Both the position numbers and the translations under genes were made by a program. This document shows positions 8,341 through 13,148 of a stretch of DNA of 13,148 bases, piece by piece. This DNA is from Gallionella sp. (GTDB lineage: Bacteria > Pseudomonadota > Gammaproteobacteria > Burkholderiales > Gallionellaceae), in assembly GCA_030690245.1 (NCBI GenBank), contig JAUYGW010000330.1, positions 1 through 13,148 of the forward strand, read 5' to 3'. The notes below the pieces were generated by a model. That model saw nothing but the letters and a program-made list of their open reading frames with translations. It did no database searches and was not told where the DNA came from. Positions within the stretch are counted from its first letter, which is position 1. Each line of letters begins with the position of its first letter.

Positions 8341-8344
8341 ATGA
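8195..8344 (+). CDS. Putative 49-residue ORF spanning repeat copy A (translation uncertain)
   Basis: The frame starts with ATG in an ATGA overlap with the regB stop and ends with TGA in an ATGA overlap with the regA start. It is Arg- and Ser-rich (MRTSINPFSGRI at the start, EFLEALI at the end) and matches no family I know. It consists entirely of the repeat element, so it may be only a passage for ribosomes that preserves coupling between regB and regA. The minus-strand reading of copy B gives an alignable peptide (TSIN at one end, FLEVLM at the other). Confidence 0.25.
   Translation: MRTSINPFSGRIAASHARSPLAYRSDMSRRSLRSSLRPIPQNEFLEALI
8329..8333 (+). promoter_or_regulatory. Shine-Dalgarno of regA lying inside the repeat terminus
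   Basis: AGAGG is followed by seven bases (CCCTCAT) and the regA ATG. The same core and the same 7-base spacing occur for dat at the end of copy B, so the ribosome-binding site belongs to the element's terminal repeat. Confidence 0.65.
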
Positions 8345-8889
8345 CCGAAACACATGAAGAATCCGCCTCGCTGCTGCTGGTGGATGACGACATCACTTTC
8401 TGTAAAGTGCTGAAGCACGCGCTGGAAAAACGCGGCTTCAGCGTTTCTGTGGCGCACAGTGTCGAGGAGGCGATTCCGCTGGCGGAAGACAACCCGCCGG
8501 AATTCGCGGTCGTGGATCTGAAAATGGGCGGCGCGCCGGGATTAACGCTGGTCAAGGTGTTGCACCAGCTCGACCCGAATACGCGCATCGTGATGCTGAC
8601 CGGCTATGCCAGCATCGCCACCGCCGTCGAGGCGATCAAGCTGGGCGCGACGCAATATCTCGCCAAGCCCGCCAACGCGGACGAAATCGTGGCAGCGTTC
8701 GGGCACACCGCCAACAGCGACGCGCCGATCAAAGCGCAACCGACGCAAATCGAAGATCTGGAATGGGAACATATCCAGCGCGTGCTGCACGAACATGACG
8801 ACAATATTTCGGCCACCGCGCGCGCGCTCAACATGCACCGCCGCACGTTGCAACGCAAACTCGCCAAGCCGCCTTCGCGCGCCGAATAA
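8341..8889 (+). CDS. regA: RegA/PrrA/ActR-type response regulator with Fis-like helix-turn-helix
   Basis: The protein has 182 residues, as expected for the RegA family. The receiver domain spans about 10-125: acidic triad DDD at 15-17, phospho-accepting Asp59 in VVDLKMG, Thr87 in MLTGYAS and Lys109 in YLAKPA. The C-terminal Fis-type DNA-binding domain (about 135-177) contains NISATARALNMHRRTLQRKLAK, near identical in style to the invariant RegA helix-turn-helix. The family controls photosynthesis, carbon and nitrogen fixation, hydrogenase and terminal oxidase genes in response to redox state; which genes are targets here is unknown. It is the cognate partner of the preceding kinase, but a repeat element lies between them and supplies its ribosome-binding site. 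No senC/prrC gene separates the two, unlike Rhodobacter. Confidence 0.92.
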   Translation: MTETHEESASLLLVDDDITFCKVLKHALEKRGFSVSVAHSVEEAIPLAEDNPPEFAVVDLKMGGAPGLTLVKVLHQLDPNTRIVMLTGYASIATAVEAIKLGATQYLAKPANADEIVAAFGHTANSDAPIKAQPTQIEDLEWEHIQRVLHEHDDNISATARALNMHRRTLQRKLAKPPSRAE

Positions 8890-8907
8890 TCCTAGAAAAT
8901 GCAATCG

Positions 8908-9044
8908 AGCCACGGATGGACACGGATAAACACAGATGAGCAATGGTGATATCAACTGCCCTATGTCATTTAACTCGCGTAGCGATTTGGATAGCTGCTA
9001 TGACGCAATGTTTTATCCGTGCTTATCCGTGTAAATCCGTGGCT
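8908..9044. repeat. CACGGAT-bounded inverted-repeat element, copy 1 (137 bases)
   Basis: The left arm is AGC followed by CACGGATGGA, CACGGATAAA and CACAGATGAG at exact 10-base spacing (8911-8940). The right arm (9013-9044) is its inverted counterpart with words ending in TATCCGTG at the same 10-base spacing, closing with GTGGCT. The outer 30 bases match at about 26 positions. The interior (8941-9012) is AT-richer, non-coding and unlike the interior of copy 2. It fills most of the gap between regA and the HDOD gene. Confidence 0.75.
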
Positions 9045-9061
9045 AGCTAAGATTTTTTGGG

Positions 9062-9097
9062 CAATCTCTCGCGAATTTTGCCAATCTCTCGTATAGT
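9062..9097 (+). promoter_or_regulatory. 20-base-spaced direct repeat and possible -10 box upstream of the HDOD gene
   Basis: CAATCTCTCG occurs at 9062-9071 and again at 9082-9091, exactly 20 bases apart, with similar flanks (TTTTGGG and TTTTGC). TATAGT (9092-9097) follows the second copy directly. The spacing puts both repeats on the same DNA face, as expected for a regulator site next to a promoter. No convincing -35 box is seen. Confidence 0.4.
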
Positions 9098-9143
9098 TTG
9101 CACCCCACGGAGAGGCCCCTCCCAACAACCCGCAAATGCCCCC

Positions 9144-10019
9144 ATGATTGACGAAAGTACCCGCATCAGGCTCAAACAATCGCTTGCCAATCTAGACTCC
9201 CTGCCCGCCATGCCGGCCACCGCGCAGAAGTTGCTGGCGCTGCCGCTGGACACCGATGAAGGCGAGGCGCAAATGCTCAAGCTGATCGGGCAGGATCCGC
9301 AAATCTCCGCAAAAATTATCAGCCTGGCCAACTCGCCGATCATGGGCGTTTCGCGCAAGTTAAATACCGTCTCCGATGCCGCGATGCTGCTTGGCCTGAA
9401 CCGGGTCAAATCGGTTGCCGTCGGCATCGCCTCGATGTCCCATCTCGCCCAGTCCCCCGCAGGGGAATATTTCAAACCGCAAGACCTGTGGCTGCATAGC
9501 ATGACCGTCGCCATCGTGATGCGCACCATTGCGCAAGCCATGCCGCGAAATATCCGCCCCAATGAGGATCAGATTTTTTTGGCGGGACTGCTGCACGACA
9601 TCGGCTTCATGGCTTTGCACCATATCGACACGGAGGCGAGCGACGCGCTGCACCACCAGCTGCTTCTGCAACCCGAACGCTCCATACTGGAAATCGAGCT
9701 GGAAACCCTGGGGATCACGCACTGCTATATCGGCTCACAACTGGCGCGGCATTGGCATCTGCCGGAGGAAATCATTGCCGTGCTGGGCTACCACCACCCC
9801 CCCTACGTCGAAGAAGTCGCGGACGGGAATCCCTTGGTGCGCCTGGTTAGCCTGTCCGAAAAAATTGCGCCCAACTACGGCATTGCCGAACACACCGGCG
9901 ATGAAATTCAGGAATATGAGTGGCTGGAACTGGGCATCGACCCTGCGGCCGTCGAAGACATTTGCGCTCAGGCCAATGAACTTGCGGTGCAAACCGCGCA
10001 ACTCAGCGGCACGCTCTGA
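9144..10019 (+). CDS. HDOD-domain signalling protein
   Basis: The protein has 291 residues and is almost entirely one HDOD domain (about 10-220). It starts with SLPAMPATAQKLLAL and continues with DPQISAKIISLANSPIMG, typical of the family. HD-type residues are present: His118 in LWLHS, His151-Asp152 in LLHDIG, His193, and His217-His218 in GYHHPP. Despite these, most HDOD proteins have no shown phosphohydrolase activity and act in signal transduction, often with two-component, c-di-GMP or chemotaxis systems. A role here cannot be stated. ATG at 9144 was chosen because homology begins at once; a TTG at 9057 would add 29 residues from repeat-adjacent DNA. No strong Shine-Dalgarno is close to the ATG; a GGAGAGG lies 28 bases upstream. 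The gene converges with the CZB gene. Confidence 0.85.
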   Translation: MIDESTRIRLKQSLANLDSLPAMPATAQKLLALPLDTDEGEAQMLKLIGQDPQISAKIISLANSPIMGVSRKLNTVSDAAMLLGLNRVKSVAVGIASMSHLAQSPAGEYFKPQDLWLHSMTVAIVMRTIAQAMPRNIRPNEDQIFLAGLLHDIGFMALHHIDTEASDALHHQLLLQPERSILEIELETLGITHCYIGSQLARHWHLPEEIIAVLGYHHPPYVEEVADGNPLVRLVSLSEKIAPNYGIAEHTGDEIQEYEWLELGIDPAAVEDICAQANELAVQTAQLSGTL

Positions 10020-10092
10020 CCGGTTTGCCGGCCTGACGGCCAGCCCTAACACGGAGTATAAAACCTACCGAAATGAACCTAAAAACGGTGAT

Positions 10093-10216
10093 TAGCCACG
10101 GATATGCACGGATTACCACCGACAAAACAAGAAAATCCGCCATTCACCCGAAAGACAACCTGAATAAGCAAGCCAACCCACCGATAATCCGTGTTCATCT
10201 GTGTAAATCCGTGGCT
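10093..10216. repeat. CACGGAT-bounded inverted-repeat element, copy 2 (124 bases)
   Basis: The left end AGCCACGGATATGCACGGAT is mirrored at the right by ATCTGTG and ATCCGTG words at 10-base spacing, closing with GTGGCT at 10216. The ends are near identical to those of the element at 8908-9044, while the interior differs. It fills the gap between two convergent genes and could fold from either strand, so it may help end both transcripts. Confidence 0.75.
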
Positions 10217-10243
10217 GAACTGACTCTAATATAGGATAAATAC

Positions 10244-10672
10244 TTAGTTTTCCTGGAGATGTTTGTTGATTTCGGTCAGCGCCTGGATGATTTTGCGCAA
10301 CGACTGGTTGTATTCGTTCCTGAATAATTCTGCCGCGCCACTGCGGTCGCCCGCCTTCAGCCTTTCGATGATGAGCGCGCCAAACTGGTGAAATTGCCGG
10401 TGCGCCTCGCTTAATTGCTGATGCACCTCCGGTTCGCAAAACGGCTCCAATACCGAGCCGTTGATCCAGCTCCCCAACTGGCAAATACCATCTTGCCCGA
10501 GCGGGGCGGATTCCAAAGATTCGCGAATATTTCCCTGCACGTGATGTCCCAGGCGCGTCTTCCACAATATATGCGCCTCGGCCGCCACGACAAGATTGAG
10601 CCTGCCGCGCAACTCGCGATTCTGTGCATGATTGACTCCCAAAAAATCTTTTACGCCGGCTAACAGTGCCAT
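10244..10672 (-). CDS. Standalone CZB (chemoreceptor zinc-binding) domain protein
   Basis: The protein has 142 residues. It has the CZB ligand pattern of three His and one Cys: His34 in AEAHILWKTRL, Cys64 in ICQLGSWI, and His91 and His95 in EAHRQFHQFG. CZB domains bind Zn2+ tightly and usually regulate a linked chemoreceptor or diguanylate cyclase (for example DgcZ). Here no such partner is fused: the remainder is a short N-terminal stretch and a C-terminal helical segment (about 100-142) that may form a coiled coil. There is no signal peptide or membrane helix, so it is cytoplasmic. The start is supported by GGGAG shortly upstream. It may act in trans on a receptor or cyclase elsewhere, which is inference. 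Confidence 0.85.
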   Translation of the reverse strand: MALLAGVKDFLGVNHAQNRELRGRLNLVVAAEAHILWKTRLGHHVQGNIRESLESAPLGQDGICQLGSWINGSVLEPFCEPEVHQQLSEAHRQFHQFGALIIERLKAGDRSGAAELFRNEYNQSLRKIIQALTEINKHLQEN

Positions 10673-10704
10673 TACATCTCTCCCGCATTCACCATGAAGT
10701 ACAC

Positions 10705-10733
10705 TTTATATCGTTCTGAAAATGAAAGCACAA
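10705..10733 (-). promoter_or_regulatory. Probable sigma70 promoter of the CZB gene
   Basis: On the minus strand TTGTGC (10728-10733) is separated by 17 bases from TATAAA (10705-10710), about 33 bases before the start codon. Confidence 0.55.
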
Positions 10734-10758
10734 TATGCCGGAATGCCTATATATTTCG

Positions 10759-10809
10759 GCCTAGCCATATTTGTGCGGCTATCGCCTAGCCATGGGCTAG
10801 GGCTATAAT
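10759..10809 (+). promoter_or_regulatory. dacC promoter region: perfect -10 box beside a CCTAGCC/GGCTAGG palindrome
   Basis: TATAAT lies at 10804-10809, 26 bases before the ATG. Directly upstream is the perfect palindrome CCTAGCC-ATG-GGCTAGG (10785-10801). GCCTAGCCAT also occurs once more at 10759-10768, 25 bases before its second occurrence. No -35 hexamer is recognisable, because the palindrome occupies that space, so a regulator may control this promoter. Confidence 0.5.
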
Positions 10810-10835
10810 TGCCCCCCCGAAAACGCCATCCTGCC

Positions 10836-11975
10836 ATGAATATCGCCCTATTGCTCGCCGGTTTGCTTTTGTCTGCCACGGCTTTCGCCCTGCCGCCGCA
10901 AATGCCCGCCGCACCTGCCCTGTCAGCCAAGTCCTACCTGCTATACGACTACACCAGCAATCAAGTCCTGGTGAGCCAGAACGCCGATGCGCGCATGGAG
11001 CCCGCTTCGCTGACCAAGCTGATGACCGCATACCTGGTTTTTGACGCGCTCAAACACGGCACGCTGTTGCCTGAGCAAAACATGACCGTTCCCGCTGCCG
11101 CAGTGCGCAATACTGGCAGCGGCGAATCGCGCATGCTGCTCAAGGCCGGGCAAAGCGTGACCGTGGGCGAACTGCTGCGCGGGCTGATCGTGCAATCCGG
11201 CAACGATGCGGCCATCACGCTGGCGCTCAATATCGCCGGCAGCGAAGCGGGCTTCGTTGACCTGATGAACAAGGAAGCAAAACGGCTGGGCATGAACAAC
11301 ACCCATTTCGCGAACCCGGTCGGCCTGCCGGGCGCGCAACACTACAGCAGCGCGTTCGATCTGGCCTTGCTGTCCGCGGCCATCGTGCGCGACTACCCGC
11401 AGCACTATGCGCTGTTCGGCCTGCGCGATTACACATTCAACAACGTCGCCCAGGCCAACCGCAACCGCCTGTTATGGATCGACCCCTACGCGGACGGCCT
11501 GAAAACCGGGCACACCGAAACTGCCGGGTATTGCCTGATCGGTTCGGTCAAACGCGACAACCGCCGCCTGATCTCGGTGCTGCTCGGCGCAGGCTCCGAC
11601 AATCTGCGCGCCACCGAAAGCCAGAAGCTGCTGAATTTCGGTTTTCAGTATTTCGATGCGGTGCGCCTGTACCAGAAGGATCAGCCCGTCACCACGGTGC
11701 GCATCTGGAAAGGCACGAAAAGCCACCTTAAAATCGGCTTCCGCCAGGATTTGTTCCTGACCATCCCCAAAGGGAAACTTGCCCAACTCAAGGCGACGAT
11801 GGAAACACGCCGACCCATCCTCGCGCCGGTCGGCGGCGGGCAACCACTGGGAGTGCTCAAACTGGCCCTGGACGGCAAGCCCTATGCGGAATTTCCATTG
11901 GTCGCGCTGGAAGACGCACCGCTGGCGAATGTATTCTCGCGCGGCTGGGACAGCATCCGCTTGCTGTTTGAATAA
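10836..11975 (+). CDS. dacC: D-alanyl-D-alanine carboxypeptidase (penicillin-binding protein 5/6 family)
   Basis: The protein has 379 residues, usual for the family. A signal peptide (LLLAGLLLSATAFA) precedes the peptidase S11 domain. Active-site motifs are all present: Ser58-Leu-Thr-Lys61, Ser121-Gly-Asn123 and Lys223-Thr-Gly225. The C-terminal beta-rich PBP5-type domain (about 270-360) ends in VFSRGWDSIRLLF, an amphipathic tail expected to hold the enzyme to the outer face of the inner membrane. It removes the terminal D-Ala from peptidoglycan pentapeptides in the periplasm. ATG at 10836 gives the signal peptide directly; a TTG start at 10809 would lie inside the -10 box. It precedes dat, a frequent order in beta- and gammaproteobacteria. 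The symbol is by similarity; dacA would be equally defensible. Confidence 0.93.
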   Translation: MNIALLLAGLLLSATAFALPPQMPAAPALSAKSYLLYDYTSNQVLVSQNADARMEPASLTKLMTAYLVFDALKHGTLLPEQNMTVPAAAVRNTGSGESRMLLKAGQSVTVGELLRGLIVQSGNDAAITLALNIAGSEAGFVDLMNKEAKRLGMNNTHFANPVGLPGAQHYSSAFDLALLSAAIVRDYPQHYALFGLRDYTFNNVAQANRNRLLWIDPYADGLKTGHTETAGYCLIGSVKRDNRRLISVLLGAGSDNLRATESQKLLNFGFQYFDAVRLYQKDQPVTTVRIWKGTKSHLKIGFRQDLFLTIPKGKLAQLKATMETRRPILAPVGGGQPLGVLKLALDGKPYAEFPLVALEDAPLANVFSRGWDSIRLLFE

Positions 11976-11983
11976 AGGGATAC

Positions 11984-12129
11984 ATGAGAACCTCCAGAAA
12001 TTGTAGCGAGCGGCTCGAGAGCAAGGCGCGCGGCGCGCAGCGACAGAGACATATCGCAGCGATAGGCGACGAGCGAGCACCGTGCAACGCCGCTATCGAG
12101 CCGCGCAGTAAATTTATGGAGGTTTTCAA
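11984..12129. repeat. 146-base terminal-inverted-repeat element, copy B, between dacC and dat (inverted relative to copy A)
   Basis: The left end ATGAGAACCTCCAGAAATT is mirrored by AAATTTATGGAGGTTTTCAA at the right end. The length is identical to copy A, and the interior aligns with copy A only after reverse complementing. ATGA flanks both edges. Deleting the element joins AGGGATAC from after the dacC stop to the dat ATG, giving a normal ribosome-binding site. The interior is strongly GC-rich (GCGCGCGGCGCGC). Confidence 0.8.
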
Positions 12130-12133
12130 ATGA
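11984..12133 (+). CDS. Putative 49-residue ORF spanning repeat copy B (translation uncertain)
   Basis: The frame runs from the ATG in the left terminal repeat to a TGA that overlaps the dat start codon as ATGA. It has exactly the length of the frame in copy A, although the interior is inverted, so the peptides agree only at MRTS. It is Arg- and Glu-rich and matches nothing known to me. The remade AGGGA five bases upstream (11976-11981) could initiate it. It may be a coupling passage and not a functional peptide. Confidence 0.22.
   Translation: MRTSRNCSERLESKARGAQRQRHIAAIGDERAPCNAAIEPRSKFMEVFK
12118..12122 (+). promoter_or_regulatory. Shine-Dalgarno of dat lying inside the repeat terminus
   Basis: GGAGG followed by seven bases (TTTTCAA) and the dat ATG is a near-ideal ribosome-binding site. 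It is part of the element's terminal inverted repeat. Confidence 0.75.
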
Positions 12134-13023
12134 CGATTTACCTGAACGGGCAATACCTGCCCATCGAGGAAGCCAAGATTTCCGTGCTGGATCGCGGTTT
12201 CATTTTCGGCGACGGCGTGTACGAGGTGATTCCGGTCTATTCGCGCAAGGCGTTCCGCCTGGAAGAACACCTGCGCCGCCTGCAGCACAGCCTGGACGGC
12301 ATCAGGCTCGCCAATCCGCACAGCAACGCGGAATGGGCGCGCATCATCGACGAGCTCGTCGCGCGCAATGCGGGCGAAGATCAATACCTGTACCTGCATA
12401 TCACGCGCGGCGTGGCCAGGCGCGATCACGCCTTCCCCAATCCCCCGGTCAACCCGACGGTGTTCATGATGAGCAGCCCGCTGCTCACCCCGCCCGCCGA
12501 GCTGCTGCACAGCGGCATCGCCTGCATCACCGCGCCGGACAACCGCTGGCTGCGCTGCGACATCAAGGCCATCGCGCTGCTGCCCAACGTGCTGCTGCGC
12601 CAGATGGCGGTCGATGCGGGCTGTGCGGAAACTATCCTGATCCGCCCCGAATCCATAACCTCTGACCCCGCGACCGGCGGAGAATTCATGACCGAGGGTG
12701 CAGCCAGCAATATCTTCGTGGTGAAAGACGGCACGCTGCTCGCGCCGCCCAAAGACAACCTGATGCTGCCCGGCATCACCTATGATGTGGTGCTGGAGCT
12801 CGCCGCCGCCAACGGCATCCCGCATGAAGTGCGGCGCATCGCCGTTGCGGAAGTATTCGCCGCCGACGAATTGCTGCTCACCTCCTCGACAAAAGAGGTG
12901 CTGGCGATCACGCAACTCGACGGCAAGCCCATCGGCAGCGGCAAGCCCGGCGCAATGTTCGCCCGGTTGCACGCGCTATATCAGGATTTCAAACGCGACG
13001 TGATGCGAAAAAAACAGGATTGA
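12130..13023 (+). CDS. dat: D-amino acid (D-alanine) aminotransferase, PLP fold-type IV
   Basis: The protein has 297 residues. Catalytic Lys146 (RCDIKAIALLPN) would form the PLP Schiff base, and Glu189 (TEGAASN) would contact the pyridine nitrogen. Tyr31 (GVYEVIPVY) and Arg98-X-His100 (ARRDH) match the carboxylate-trap residues that mark D-amino acid aminotransferases, as opposed to branched-chain (IlvE) or PabC relatives. The enzyme interconverts D-Ala and pyruvate with 2-oxo acids and D-Glu in the cytoplasm, which fits its place after a D-Ala carboxypeptidase. Compared with the Bacillus enzyme, about 11 extra residues (around 173-184, PESITSDPATG) sit between the GC-ETILIR strand and TEGAASN. 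In many related genomes DUF493/ybeD and lipB-lipA follow; here a 7-base tandem repeat begins instead and the window ends. Confidence 0.92.
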   Translation: MTIYLNGQYLPIEEAKISVLDRGFIFGDGVYEVIPVYSRKAFRLEEHLRRLQHSLDGIRLANPHSNAEWARIIDELVARNAGEDQYLYLHITRGVARRDHAFPNPPVNPTVFMMSSPLLTPPAELLHSGIACITAPDNRWLRCDIKAIALLPNVLLRQMAVDAGCAETILIRPESITSDPATGGEFMTEGAASNIFVVKDGTLLAPPKDNLMLPGITYDVVLELAAANGIPHEVRRIAVAEVFAADELLLTSSTKEVLAITQLDGKPIGSGKPGAMFARLHALYQDFKRDVMRKKQD

Positions 13024-13028
13024 GGAGC

Positions 13029-13077
13029 GAGGATTGAGGATTGGAAAACCGGGTTGTATACTCAATCCTCAATCCTC
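13029..13077. repeat. 15-base inverted repeat after dat
   Basis: GAGGATTGAGGATTG (13029-13043) pairs perfectly with the first two units of the following tandem array (13063-13077) across a 19-base loop. It could form a hairpin six bases past the dat stop codon and may act as a 3-prime end structure. Because the array repeats every seven bases, the pairing register can slide. Confidence 0.6.
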
Positions 13078-13148
13078 AATCCTCAATCCTCAATCCTCAA
13101 TCCTCAATCCTCAATCCTCAATCCTCAATCCTCAATCCTCAATCCTCA
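13062..13148. repeat. Perfect 7-base tandem repeat (TCAATCC), continuing past the window
   Basis: At least 12 identical copies of TCAATCC are present with no mismatch and run off the right edge. Two copies of the reverse complement precede them. The purity suggests recent expansion by slippage. It lies outside coding sequence, so it would not shift a frame of dat. Confidence 0.95.

Noticed and set aside
8908..9044. Transposase-bearing insertion sequence
   Set aside because: The interior is under 140 bases and has no coding potential; no transposase is present in the window.
9057..9143. TTG start giving 29 more residues to the HDOD protein
   Set aside because: The extra residues cover the direct repeats and the likely -10 box; HDOD sequence begins just after the ATG at 9144.
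11857..12972. 371-codon minus-strand open frame across dat and repeat copy B
   Set aside because: It is antisense to dat, which has complete catalytic residues and a near-ideal ribosome-binding site. The portion over the repeat only shows that the repeat is open on that strand.
13062..13148. CRISPR array
   Set aside because: The 7-base units are contiguous with no spacers; it is a simple tandem repeat.

Overview
The window reads as a GC-rich chromosomal segment of a proteobacterium, most likely a betaproteobacterium. This is an inference from three things: a RegB/RegA-type redox two-component pair, the dacC-dat gene order that usually precedes the lipoate genes in these bacteria, and short dispersed intergenic repeats. 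I see no rRNA, tRNA, CRISPR array, phage or transposase gene.

Layout. Positions 1-5881 (minus strand) hold most of one very large hybrid sensor kinase, whose C-terminus runs off the left edge. Its order is MHYT membrane domain, CHASE, PAS, PAS, GAF, PAS, PAS, PAS, HisKA, HATPase, receiver, Hpt. Upstream of it, on the same strand and separated by a terminator-like hairpin pair, is a PCuAC-type periplasmic copper chaperone (6016-6468). A repeat-filled 450-base gap then leads to a plus-strand regB-regA pair (6921-8889), an HDOD-domain protein (9144-10019), a minus-strand standalone CZB zinc-binding protein (10244-10672), a D-Ala-D-Ala carboxypeptidase (10836-11975) and a D-amino acid aminotransferase (12130-13023). 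A perfect 7-base tandem repeat runs off the right edge.

Theme. The left and middle genes concern redox and metal sensing: a predicted copper-responsive MHYT sensor, a copper chaperone for cytochrome oxidase assembly, and a RegB-like quinone/redox sensor with its regulator. A near-consensus RegA/RegR box lies just upstream of regB. The right-hand pair acts in D-alanine and peptidoglycan metabolism.

Most notable observation. Two copies of a 146-base imperfect palindromic element, in opposite orientations, sit exactly before the start codons of regA and dat. Each ends in a GAGG Shine-Dalgarno core 7 bases from the ATG. Each also carries an open 49-codon frame that ends in an ATGA overlap with the downstream start. 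Removing the element in silico restores a normal ATGA stop/start overlap for regB-regA and a normal ribosome-binding site for dat. It looks like a small non-autonomous element that inserts at start codons without breaking translation. A second family, bounded by inverted 10-base-phased CACGGAT arrays, occupies two other intergenic gaps.
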